Shown: in pieces, positions 33,681 through 44,829 of the stretch | How the letters are laid out: each line of letters begins with the position of its first letter | How positions within the stretch are numbered: the stretch's first letter is position 1 | Origin: Erpobdella octoculata | Lineage: Eukaryota; Annelida; Clitellata; Hirudinida; Erpobdellidae | Length of the DNA stretch: 64,000 nt | Reading direction: 5' to 3' | NCBI GenBank assembly: GCA_963978895.1 | Contig: OZ022241.1 | Span: 25,818,073 to 25,882,072, forward strand | The notes under the pieces: model-generated | What the model was told of the DNA's origin: nothing | Database searches by the model: none | Seen by the model: only the letters and a program-made list of their open reading frames with translations | Made by a program: the position numbers and the translations under genes

Positions 33681-33776
<96 letters not shown>

Positions 33777-33843
33777 GTTCCCGCTCCGCTCTGTTTATTT
33801 TGTGACGGATTTCAAATTTTTTCTCTATATTTGATTCCCCTTG

Positions 33844-33921
<78 letters not shown>

Positions 33922-34046
33922 ATTTCAAACACTATGACACGAGATTTATATATATATATATATATATAAAATTTGAAATCCGTCACAAAATAAGCAGATA
34001 TATATATACATATGTATGTATGTGAGTATGTGTATGTATATATATA
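33677..34046. mobile_element. Helitron core fragments in inverted arrangement with (TA)n tracts
   Basis: The family core occurs inverted at 33775-33842 (gttcccgctccgctctg ... ttgattccccttga) and again in plus orientation at 33966-34000 (atttgaaatccgtcacaaa). TA tracts of 95, 75 and 25 bp surround and separate them. Confidence 0.65.
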
Positions 34047-34614
34047 GGGTCGCCCAGAGGGGGGATTTAGGAAGCAAATGCTTTCTTGCAAAGTTAGGGG
34101 GAAAAATTCCCCCCTGAGCTTTAGTTTTATGGTTAAAAAAGTTTCAGATGTGTAGCCGATTTAAGCAACAGAACCTTACACTTATGCAGCAATTGCCGTT
34201 GTTAAAACCTCAAACTCTCTTTAGTGATAATTCTATAAACAGTTCTGACATTGATATGATTTGCCAACTCTATGGAGCTGATGCCAATGCAGTCGTAGCT
34301 GAACTGTCAAGCTTCAAAACAACGTTCTGTCTTCTGTCTCAAAATAGCACTACTACTAATACTGATGATCCCGTACAATAAGGTTGCGATGATTAAGGGT
34401 AATCTATTAATGAAGAAGACCACATTGAAGATGCTGATGTTAAGTCTGACATTGGTATTTTACTGGTATTTAGATGTGGCCATATTGTCATTTTGCAGGT
34501 AATTTTTAGAAGTATGCACAGGGTCCTGCAATTTTTCCAAAGTCGATGAGTTTTTTTTTGGGGGGGGGGGGTGGGGGTGCTACTTTTTATTTTTAAATTT
34601 ATTTTTTTACAGTA

Positions 34615-35232
34615 ACTTGAACTGGTTTGAGACTGAGTTTGACTATCTTCAGTTTGCAGTCTTTATTTTCTATTATTAATAAATCATTAAAGATACCAAA
34701 AAAAGACTGCAGACTGAAGATAGTCAAAAACTGTTTCGCCTGCGGCGGGCTTTCTTGCTTTTTCAAAATTTTAGCAAGCACCCCCAGGCCTAATCGGAAG
34801 GTCCTACAATTTTTCAAAATTTGACGGGTTTTTCTTTGGCTGGGGGTGTTACATGTATTCATAAATATTTTTTTTACAATTGCTTTAACTGATTGGAGAC
34901 TGAGTTTGACTATCTTCAGTTTGCAGTCTATATTTTCTATAATTAATATATTCATAAAGATGCCAAAAAAGAATGCATACAGACGGAAGATAGTCACAAA
35001 ATCTTTCGCCTGCGGCGGGTTTTTTTCAAACTTGAGCAAGCCCCCCCCCAGGCCTAATCGGAGGGCCCTGCAATTTTTCCAAATATTAACGGTTTTTCTT
35101 TAGGTGGGGGTGCTACATTTATTTATGAACTTTTTTTCAATTGCTTTAACTGGTTTGAGACTGAGTTTGCAGTCTTTCTTTTCTTTCATTAGTAAATTAT
35201 TAAAGATACCAAAAAATACTGCAGACTAAATA
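34615..35232 (+). repeat. 245-bp tandem repeat with internal hairpin (2.5 units)
   Basis: Units start at about 34615, 34862 and 35120 (gagactgagtttgactatcttc). Each full unit contains an inverted pair, gactatcttcagt and actgaagatagtc, about 75 bp apart, and the phrase ctgcggcggg. The third unit is interrupted at 35233 by a hAT MITE and resumes at 36010. Confidence 0.85.
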
Positions 35233-36009
35233 CAGGGCCGTAGCCAGGAATTTGGAAGTGAGGGGCCCAAGAACTTTTTGGGGGGGGGGCACTGTATAAA
35301 TTTTTTGTTTACATAAGTTGTGCGTGCCAGTGATTTGACCCTCAAAATGAGCTTTACGCAAAAAAAACAGGTTCAGCGATTGAAATTTGAATCTTATTCT
35401 ACCTTGTTTTACCATATTAATTTGAATTTGAAATAAAACAAATGCTGAAGATAAAATGTCGATCTTGAACGCTGAGAAAGAAAGTGACGAGGACACAAAC
35501 AAACAACAATGAAATTTATGTTAATGTGTAGTTGAGTGTTCTTGGATGCGGTCACTGCATCCGGTCACTGTGGTAAGTCTCTTCTGTTAGCATCTCTCTT
35601 TTCCTCTCTCTGTGAGCGGTGATATTCTCTAGCCATTAACTTATTTAGCATATCTCATTCCTTCTCAACGTGAGCTGCCTATTCTGCTAGGCTCCTAAGT
35701 TCTTTAACAGTACTCTCTCCCTCTATATGTTAGTAGCCTAGCCTCTTTACAGTCTCTCTTTCATTCTCTACTGGACCGCTTATTTTGCTGGTTCTTTAAC
35801 TTTTCAGCATCTCTCTTTTTCTTGCCCTTTCAGTAGCTCTTTCTCTTGTATTATTATTATAGAAATTGTGCGGTTTTATATTAACTGGACAGCAATACAA
35901 AAAACTGGAGGGGTCTGAATGAGCTGGGGGGCCCGACCAAAACTGGAGAGGCCTGAACAAAACTGGGGGGGCCTGGGCCCCCCTGGCCCCATAGCTGGTT
36001 ACGGCCCTG
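35233..36009 (+). mobile_element. hAT-type MITE (777 bp)
   Basis: Inverted termini CAGGGCCGTAGCCAG and CAGGGCCGTAACCAG, and an 8-bp target duplication ACTAAATA / ACTAAAGA with one mismatch. Both ends carry G-rich runs. The element interrupts a 245-bp repeat unit. It has no transposase; the middle is CT-rich (35580-35850). Confidence 0.9.
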
Positions 36010-36139
36010 ACTAAAGATAGTCAAAAAATGTTTTCGACTGCGGCGGGCTTTTTACACTTTTTCACACATGTATATATATATATACATTTTTTTTTTTGCG
36101 ATTTCGTAATGAGTCAGTCAGTCAGTCAGTCAGTCAGTG

Positions 36140-36446
<307 letters not shown>

Positions 36447-36659
36447 AAATACTTCTTTATTAAGCCGAATAGTTTCGGTTGTTGGGTGACGAGTTTTTTT
36501 TTCATTATATAAATTAAATGTTAAAAAAAATTTTTATTTTTTTATTATTTTATCATAATTTTATATAAATACATATTTACAACTGAAATTCATCTGAATA
36601 CGTTATTTACTGAATCTTGCTTATTTATTTTTAATAGTTGCGGTAATTGCTAATTGCAT

Positions 36660-37125
36660 AGAATTCATATTTAGTTTACGTAACAACGTTTGAAGGCTTC
36701 AAGCAAGTTTTACCAGTTTTAGCAAATCTAGTTTACGTTTTGAAAAGCTAAAAGTAGTTGGGAAAAATTGAAAAAGAAAAAATGAGCGAGAACGGGAACA
36801 GGAAAGCAAGCGCGAGCGGAAACGGGAGAGCAAGCGGGAACGGGCGAGCAAACGTGAGCGGGAACGGGAAAGCAAGCGTGAGCGGAAACGGGAGAGCAAG
36901 CGGGAACGGGAAAAGCGTCCGTAACGGGGAAGTGACTGGGAACGGAAAGCGACCGGGAACGGGAGGGCAAACGGGAACGAAAAAACGACCGAGAGCGGGA
37001 AAGCGGCCGGGAACGAAAAAGCGGCCGGGAACGGGAAAGCGAACGGGAACGGGAAAGCGACCGGGAAAGCAAGCGGGGAAGGAAACCTGAGCGAGAGAAA
37101 CAAACATTAGAAAAACCTCGAGCAA
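36660..37125 (+). repeat. 18-bp minisatellite with truncated Helitron 3' end
   Basis: More than 15 units of gcgaccgggaacgggaaa type (36775-37085) then gacaaacattagaaaaacct and cgagcaacgccggg, the beginning of the Helitron terminal hairpin, without CTAG. The left flank is shared, inverted, with 9990-10215. Confidence 0.75.
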
Positions 37126-37129
37126 CGCC

Positions 37130-40100
37130 GGGATCAGAGTTATATGAAATAACCAATGCATCACTTAGGAACACGACAATGGGTGTACGCAACATTTGTA
37201 ATACTTTAAAATTTCAAAATATGCTTTTTCAGCCACATCTGCTGCTATGACAGACTCGTCAAAATTTTTATCTCACAATTACCTTGCAAAGATTTTATTA
37301 CGTAGCCGTTATTTTATCATTTAATGTGTCAATGTTTGCTGTCAAAGATTTCAAACTTTGATTCGAAACGAGCTATCAGGCTAAATAGGGTATAAATTGA
37401 CAGTACTTTAATGAAAAACGTATGGCACCATCCATAACCACAAGATTTTTTTATTTAGCTTTTTCTACTTTTTCAAGGCTGCCAAAAGGCGGAGATCGGT
37501 CCGATAAATTGAAAATCGCATCTGAAGATAGAATCTGGTTAGTTTTGAAAATTAATTGATTGTAGTGCATTTTTAACGTGTCAATTTAATTATAAAAAAT
37601 TATGTTGGAAAGAAAAAAATACATAAAAAACGAATTTTATTCGAACTGATCACACGAGAATACGTTATTACGTACTCTTGTCCATAAAATTTCAGAATGT
37701 ATATTTGAAACTTAGATAAGATCATCAAATTGCAGCGTTTTAAAACTTTATTCACGCTAAACCATCGATGACTGCCACTGCTAAAATCGGCGGCGAAGTT
37801 AATATAAAAGATTTAAAACTTAAAATATTATCAATAATTTTACAGATGATTCCTTTTAGAGCTTTGCTTTGGTAAGATGGTAGGATGATATTATATGCAC
37901 AATGTCAATGTGTGATGGGGCCCCGCAAAGAAAATTTTGGCCAAAGGCCCAGAAAAACCTTAATCCAGCCCTTGTTCAAAAATATTTCAGTTCAGTCGGA
38001 CGCACAATAACAGCTGCTCGATCTGCCTGCACGCATAGTGGAGGAACTGGAAATAATTAGATGGGATAGTCGAGCTTCCATAATAAATTTGGACAACTGA
38101 CAAGAAATAATCTCAATAACATATGAATTTGATTAAGCTTTATGTCATTTGATCTTACTTTCCATGTGAGCTCTGCACCGGTATGATTATTTAATTTTAT
38201 TATAAATTTAGTCTTTTATTTTCGAGTTTCTGCTTTTGGTCATTATTCGTAAAAGTTTGCTCGATAATAAAAACTACGGCTCGTTATATGGAAGTGGGTT
38301 GGGCTGGGTTGGGTTAGAAAATTTTACTTTTCAAGTGGGTTGGGTTGCCAAAAATGGACCCATGTCTACCTCTGATATGCCTTGCACGACAACCTTAGAT
38401 AATCAAACCACATTCCACTAGAAGCTTCAAAAATGATTCATGCAGTTTTTTTCTGTTGTATCATCGACTGGATAAGCAAAAAAAAATCAAGGTCATTTTG
38501 GATACAGATAAAACGTGCTTTTTTAAATGTAATTTATTAGGAAAACTGTAGTGTCATATTTCCCTGATCTTTTAAAAATTAAGCTGAATAATTTTCATAT
38601 TATTGACTTGGCTCCTGGGCCCCTTGGGCCTTGCCCCCATCCAATTGGGGTTTGGGGAGATTACACACGGCCCTGGTGTACTGAATGGTTTGAGACGTTA
38701 AAGTACTCGTGGGGTTGAACCCGTTCCTAATCAATACTAGTAACGCTCATGTTTGCGTTAAAAATCCGGTTATTATCAAAACTAAAATAAGGAATATCAT
38801 TCTGGAATTGTAGTAAAGACGTTTGAAAAATTGTGTAACATTAAAAAAATGTGGTAAAATACCTCTCTAGTTTTAAGCAAAAGTATGCAATATGTACAAG
38901 ACACGAGTGCCGGTTGCTATTTTTTTGGTGAATTTTTTCCCCCTAACAGCACGAAATATTCAAATCTATTTGAGCGCGTGCGCACGCGTGTGTGTGTGCG
39001 AGTGTGTGCGTGTGTGAGTGTGTTCCAGATTCAAATTCGAACCACCTGAATAACTAAAACAAAATTCAGCACAGAGGATGTTTTCTAAAAAAAAATGGGC
39101 TTTGCAGAAAAAAATCAGTCCTCTATTGCCAAAGGGGACCTTTGATTAGGTCAACAATTTTTAGACGATTTGTTACCCCCCCTTCTCCCCCTTGTCAACA
39201 ACTGCCAAACTTTTATTCACCCCCTAACAAAATTATGTCAAACAAATTTTACCCGCCCCCCCTAAAAAAACAACAAAATAACTAACAATATTTTCGACGG
39301 CTAGCTTTGTAAAAATAAATTGTTGACGTCAATTTATCTTGAACTCCCCCCTCTCCCTTGTCAACAATTGTCAAACTTCTTCAAACCCCCTCCCTCCCCT
39401 ATTTTGTTGACATAATAAATGAATGTCCCCAAACACGCTCTGAAAAAAAATCTTATTAACGTCAACCGCTGTCAAAGCTATAAGCCTAAATATAATTCAA
39501 TCATAATTTTTCGCGTTGCTTTGAAATTTTTACATAGTAGAAAATTAAAACAAGTTTTTGCCATTGACGGACAACGCTAAAATTCAAATTTTTGAAATGT
39601 AAGAAAGATGAACATCTCGTTGGTCTTATTTATTAATCGAGATAAATTTAAAGTTTTATTATATGATGACAAAATTGAAAATCAGACCACATTTGGTTTG
39701 ATAAGTGATGGTGTCCCCACTACTCCCCACTCCCACTCCCCACCCGTCGCGAGGGAGCAGTGGTGGACATGGGTTTATATATATTGGCGACTCAGTCCAA
39801 CTCACCACTTTTTCAACCCAACCCATCCCGACCCACCTGAAAAGTTAAATTTATTTTTTTTTATTTTTTAATCAACCCACACGTGTAAAAAATTGAACCC
39901 AACCCAATCGAACCCATGGGTCAACTCAGCCCATTTTCACCTTTGCGTGGGAGACCGGTATTCAAATTACAGGTGGTATTCTTTCATTTTTGAATTTATT
40001 GGAAAAATAAATTTTATAAGAAAAAAATAAAAACTTCTACAATTATTATCATGTAAGAAAATTATTTTAAATTTATTAAAACATATTAAATAAAAATGTA

Positions 40101-40160
40101 AAAAGCTCTTCTTTGAGTAAGTATTTTTCTTGTTAAGATTGGTTAAATTATAAATTACTT
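37130..40160. other. 3 kb with no recognisable gene
   Basis: AT-rich sequence with small repeats only: a possible hAT terminus at 37955-37975 (inverse of caagggctggattaagg), a gggttgggttgg cluster at 38290-38350 with an inverted equivalent (aacccaacccatc) at 39800-39930, and C-rich clusters at 39170-39420 (cccccttctcccccttg). These may be edges of one or more non-autonomous transposons. Confidence 0.45.
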
Positions 40161-40189
40161 TTTTATTTATTTATATCTAAATTGCTTTC

Positions 40190-40265
40190 TCACACTAGCA
40201 AGCGCTGTTAACGCCGGTAGGATTCGAACCACCAGCATCACAGTCAGAAAATCTAGGAAACAAAG
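40190..40265 (-). mobile_element. tRNA-like SINE head
   Basis: Minus strand shows ggtggttcgaatcctaccgg, a B box with flanking stem-like bases, and a weak A box upstream. The tail is AT-rich. Short and degenerate. Confidence 0.4.
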
Positions 40266-40739
40266 TGGTAGATACTGTAAAACAATACAATACAATAGGT
40301 ACTGTAAAAGGTATGAGACGTACCTATTATTATTAAAGTCCAAATTTTGCAGACCCATTTTAAGCCATGTACATAGAATGGTTGTAAGCAAGCGAACTGG
40401 TTAGTACATTCACGTATATATAGTTTATTTTTAAACTAGCTATCTTCGATACCGCAGTTCTAAATTGAAGATAATAACACGTTCGAAACAACATATGCTT
40501 GCATATAAAATTGATGTCAGAGGCTGAAATTCAGGAGCGTCATTTGGGGAGCAGGGAGATTTTTTAAAAATGAGTAGAAAGTTTTTTGAAAACATTTTGG
40601 AAAAAGTATTTACGACTACCCCCCACACCGGTCATCAGCTATTTTGGAAAGAAAACTGTGAAAGGTTTAGAGAGAATATTGGTAAAAGTAGCTACGACTA
40701 CCTACCCCCCCCCCAGGGCCCACAGTCATCAGTTATTTT

Positions 40740-40868
40740 GAAACAAGTAAAGGAAAAAACGAGTTTGTTTATACAAACTTTAATTTCAAATACACTCGAT
40801 TTAGAAATATGAAAGATGTTCAAAAAGCTGGTTAAATTTTACTTGCAAGATTTGCGTACAGAGAAATC

Positions 40869-40901
<33 letters not shown>

Positions 40902-40990
40902 ACACATACATACACACATAAATACACACACATACACACACACATACACACACACACAAACAGAGATTGTAACCTAAATAAAAGTGTGTA
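40740..40990. repeat. dispersed repeat with CA microsatellite (second copy)
   Basis: Second copy of 24640-24840; its CA tract has expanded to about 95 bp with tacacaca variants. Confidence 0.7.
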
Positions 40991-41291
40991 AAAAATGTAC
41001 ATCTTTTGGAGAATTTTTGGAATCCGTGGATTTTGTAAACATTTTGCCCCTAAACTTTTGCGGAAATGACGCTCTTGCTGAAATCTGAATTTTGTCTAAA
41101 AATATAGATTTTAGCTGAGTTGGCAAATCTTGTAAATATAGTTTTAAATTTATATACTTTTTATTTATTCTATTTCAAATTGTATTACATGTAAACAATC
41201 AATAACACAATTATTAACCAAAAAATGACAAAATGATTGAACTTATGAACTTCAAAAATGTTCTCAAGCAAACATTAAAATGTCAGCCAAC

Positions 41292-41601
41292 CTTGAAAAA
41301 TCCCTTGCAGCCTTCACAAGTTCTCACTCCGTAATGTTGACAGGCAGCGTGGTCACCGCATACAGCACAAATATGTTGCAAGGAGCGCAAGTTGTACACG
41401 CTTTGTCGCGATAAAATATCGTCAATGTTTGAACTTGTGTAAGATTTGTCGTAAGGACCGGAATTAAATTTTATATATCTGTAAACGTTAGAATCCTTGT
41501 TTGACAAACAGTAGTTGTTGGTGGAGTCCCTTGATGAAAAGTAAGAAGATATTGGCGACAGATAATTGAAGGTATCATAGTTTTCACCAGAAATAATGTT
41601 G
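41292..41601 (-). CDS. NR4A: NR4A nuclear receptor exon: first zinc finger
   Basis: This 310-bp exon has an acceptor (taacag, AG at 41602-41603) and a donor (caag|gttggc). It reads [20 protein letters not shown], an activation-domain stretch, then the first C4 finger: [18 protein letters not shown] and the P-box CEGCKGFFK. The P-box CEGCKG recognises AGGTCA-type half sites. The donor after FFK has phase 0 and pairs with RTVQKN at 5903. The 189-bp upstream intron (41602-41790) joins the split Ser codon AG|C. Phase and motif continuity make this a real exon. Confidence 0.93.
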
Positions 41602-41790
41602 CTGTTAAAAAAAAATTCATTTCTATCTCATCGATCAATCTAAAGCCACATCCCGTTTAATAATGCATTCAACAGCGCTGAACGAATTTTTTTCATCATA
41701 TCTATTATGTATTATTTCTTTCTTCGTAAAAACTATTAGTTTGAGAAAAAACAATCTTTTGTAATTTTTTTAAAATAATTTGAACCTGAC

Positions 41791-42719
41791 CTTGTTTGTG
41801 CTTCGGCAACATCAACGGTGCTGTCGACAGTTGGGGACATTATCTCATGTCTGCTTTTATAAACCTGACACATATTTAAACATTCCACGTCTTTAGAAGC
41901 CAATTCTTTTTGAGAACATCCGCTGCAATGTGCTTTATCCCTTGAATGTTCAACACACTGAAAACAAACTGAAACTCTTCTCAAAGTTGAATTTAGTTTT
42001 TCAAACACAGGTTCGACAGATTGCGAAATTTCCGATTTTTGAAACTTACAGTCGTACCAAGTTGAAGTCTTAGAAGCTGAATCTAGTTCGCTGAATGCGT
42101 AGTTTTGTTGTGATGTTGGTGAAATACTAAAATGAAGTGTGATTGGTGGAAGTTTATCGGTCGTCAATGAAGGTATAAAGTAGTTATTCAGGTTACTTTG
42201 TGAGTCATCTTGAACAACAGGAAAAATTAAATTCGACGGAATAGGCGTTCGTTCTGCTTCAGGCTCCGCGATAATTTCTTGACCAGTTTCATTTTTATTG
42301 AGACTTGAAAAAGATCCGGTATAACTTGTTAAAAAAAATTGAGTTGAAATTGGATCTGAACAAGGTGGAATAGTTGAAAATGGCACAAACCCTCGGATGG
42401 TGTTTAGAGGATAAGATGGCTGACGAGAAGGAATGAATTCAGAATCACTGTAGACGTCTGATAAATGTTGTGATGGGAGAGTTGCTTTTGAGTCATCAAA
42501 ACTGTATTCACGGTGATCGGTTGCATTGCAAACAGGGAAATATGTGCGGGAAGCGAGTGAAAAATTGGTTGTTGAAGATGGGATAGAAAAGTTCGGAATG
42601 TGCAAAGCCGGAAAAACACCGTCAAGAGATGAGGAGTTGAAGTAATTTTGATGAGATTTTGTTCTATTGCAGTTAGAAAATTGATCATTTGCTTGTAAAG
42701 AAGAGCAAACTTGAACATC
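41791..42719 (-). CDS. NR4A: NR4A nuclear receptor exon: N-terminal activation domain
   Basis: This 929-bp exon starts after acceptor aaacacag at 42720 and ends at donor acaag|gtcagg. Its single open frame begins DVQVCSSLQANDQFSNCNR and continues as a Ser/Thr/Pro/Asn-rich region, typical of the low-complexity AF-1 domain of NR4A proteins. It contains several Cys (CFQCVEHSRDKAHCSGC), an unusual Cys cluster near residue 260. There is no in-frame ATG, so the start codon must be in an exon upstream of 42719. An ATG at 42718 is in a different frame. The short TA array at 42762-42835 lies in the upstream intron. Confidence 0.85.
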
Positions 42720-42759
42720 CTGTGTTTAAAACCAAAAAAACGTTTTGTATGATTTTCTG

Positions 42760-42761
<2 letters not shown>

Positions 42762-42836
<75 letters not shown>
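42762..42836. repeat. (TA)n microsatellite
   Basis: About 37 TA units between the NR4A exon and the putative secreted-protein gene. Confidence 0.95.
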
Positions 42837-42837
<1 letters not shown>

Positions 42838-42872
42838 TACCAATTGCAATTATTACAAATTTAACGCCACAA

Positions 42873-43347
42873 TTATAATTCTTCTAAAATGTTGTCAAGC
42901 GCACGTAGAAAAGATGTTTCACAAATGTTAACCTGAGCAAAATTTGAACCCGAGCATTTGTTTTCTAACAAATCAGTAGTATTACTTTTTCTGAAAATGG
43001 TTGCATATTGTTCATTGCTGATTTGAATTCCCCTCCTGCCATAAAACAACTTACACATATACTCTGCAGTTGACATGTTGCCACTAAGCAATAGAAATTT
43101 TGTAATACAGTTATTTTGCTGGTAGATACGTTTGAGTTTTGAGGTATTTATATACTCACGAAAGAAATCTACTATTGAGATAAAGGTCATCTTGCTTGCA
43201 TGGAACATCTTTATTTAAAACTTTCAGTCTATTTTCCAATTGCAGCAGAGGTTTCATAAACTCCTCCTGTGAAGGCGGAGCTACAGAAAGCAAATGCCCA
43301 ATCAAAGTAAAGGAAATAACGGCTGGAAACCAGCAAAAATATTGCAA
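42873..43347 (-). CDS. putative small secreted protein, two exons
   Basis: Exon 1 (43160-43347) starts with ATG and a signal-peptide-like segment (MQYFCWFPAVISFTLIGHLL, then SVAPPS). It ends at a strong donor (tttc|gtgagtat). Exon 2 (42873-43083) starts after attgcttag with matching phase (2+1) and ends at a TAA. The predicted 132-residue product has four Cys after the signal peptide (VPCKQ, YMCKL, NKCSG, VNICET), hydrophilic sequence and an LFYGRRGI site that could be a dibasic cleavage/amidation signal. I do not recognise a family. The 76-bp intron and the signal peptide support a real gene, but no homology confirms it. It lies on the same strand just upstream of the NR4A N-terminal exon, so it may sit in the first NR4A intron or be a separate neighbour. 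Confidence 0.45.
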
Positions 43348-43399
43348 AAGAAGTTTTGTCAGATGTCAGATGTTCGGAAGTAGCCTTTAAAAGAAGACG

Positions 43400-44430
43400 T
43401 ATATAAAGATACGGTTGTGTTTTAATCTTATAGAAAACGTCCGCTGCAGTTGTTTTAAACTTCGTATTACTTTTTCAAATTTATGTTAGTTTTTTTAATA
43501 TGTATATAATGTATGTATAAGCAAAACATTTAAAATTGTATCTATTAAATGAATTGTGATGATTATTAGATACATAACGTAATATACGCACAGACGCACG
43601 CATGCAAGCCAATGCGCACACATACCTACAGCTAAACTACACAATTGTACATAACCTTAGGTAACTCTTAAAAGTTTGAAAATGGTTTCCATTTCAAATT
43701 TGACGGTTAAGACTTAAACTTTATGTAGTAGGTAATATTTCCAAAATTATATATATATTTCTGCTTTTATCTGTTACAAGTGCAAGTGTAAAAATACAAG
43801 TTCCGCTTTTACATTTATCAAAACCAATCACAGAAGTACAATGACAGAATACTTATTTCTAATGTTTGAACACAAAGAACTATGAACTCAATGAGAATGA
43901 CATTATTAACATCTTTTTCGCAAAGTACCCAAAAAAGGAAGTTGTTTTTAAAATCCTCTGAAAAATAATACTTTTCAGAAAATTAGAATTTTTACTATAG
44001 CAAACATTTTCTAACTAATTGTTACGTTATTTATTGAGGTGATTGCGGAGCTTGTGTCAGTGGATTTGACTTGTGAGTAAAACTCTTAAAGTTAAAATTG
44101 CTAGTTATGGAGGTGGAGTTGCCATAGTGAAATTTCTTTACTGTAGTTCGTTGCTTAAAAGTCAATAGCCACGTTAACAATTATCAAAATTAAATTATAG
44201 CATTTACCCGTATTTTATTTCCTTCTTTAAATGTTTTATACAGTGGTTTCTATACCCCCCAGGTGGGAGGATACAATTCCCCCCTAAGTAGCTAAGTTTC
44301 CGTTTCCCTCCTCCTCCAAATTTATTTAATTAAAAGTTTCTGTAGTGGTTTTGATGTTGCAGCAAATCTATCAATGATCATTATTTCATGTTTTCCCCTT
44401 ATTAAATAAAATTATTATTAAAGATAAACT
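43400..44430. other. 1 kb without recognisable feature
   Basis: AT-rich, no coding pattern. It could contain the NR4A first exon and promoter, but I cannot point to one. Confidence 0.4.
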
Positions 44431-44439
44431 TTAACAATG

Positions 44440-44548
44440 GTGTTAGAAGTGGGATTTGAACCCACGCCCGCATTCGTGGATCAGAATACTCTGCATTGCA
44501 AAGCAAGGCTTAGCCGTCTGACGCCTTAGACCGCTCGGCCACTGACAC
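44440..44548 (-). tRNA. tRNA-Leu-like gene, probably with intron (possibly pseudogene)
   Basis: Minus strand reads gtgtcagtggccgagcggtc (A box tggccgagcgg), a tcaga/tctga anticodon stem enclosing 31 bases, a long variable arm, and gtgggttcaaatcccac (T arm and B box). A long variable arm and GTGGGTTCAAATCCCAC are typical of tRNA-Leu; the 31-base loop implies an intron, as in tRNA-Leu(CAA). The anticodon cannot be fixed because the loop reads cggctaag. The acceptor stem has mismatches and two extra bases next to the T arm, so it may be inactive. Confidence 0.6.
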
Positions 44549-44614
44549 CTGTGCCGTATTTTGCTACATTAATTCTCTATCCATTATATGCCTATATATT
44601 TATATGTTTATAAC

Positions 44615-44621
<7 letters not shown>

Positions 44622-44658
<37 letters not shown>
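44622..44658. repeat. (TA)n microsatellite
   Basis: About 18 TA units downstream of the tRNA-like gene. Confidence 0.9.
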
Positions 44659-44659
<1 letters not shown>

Positions 44660-44829
44660 CATATTTTGGCAACAAGTCATTTTTTATACATTCTTTATTC
44701 ACGGCTTCAGAAGAAATAGAAGAAGTAAAGATAACTGTTGACAGCTGATAAAGAAACCGATCCGCAACTACGGTTTTCTCACTTAGTGGACAATATTAAC
44801 ATCACTGAAAGACGACGAAAGAAATAGAC

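Noticed and set aside
34555..34575. G-run (about 11 G) as G-quadruplex regulatory site
   Set aside because: A single G-run at the edge of a repeat does not make a quadruplex motif; several transposon ends here have similar G-runs.
36699..37195. Frames rich in Arg-Ser (RSRSLSRS) or PFPVAFP resembling splicing factors
   Set aside because: They are translations of the 18-bp GC-rich minisatellite; identical patterns appear at 9610-9915, 52256-53020 and 57816-58347.
38290..39930. GGGTTGG clusters as interstitial telomere repeats
   Set aside because: The motif is irregular, short and not TTAGGG; better explained as transposon or low-complexity sequence.
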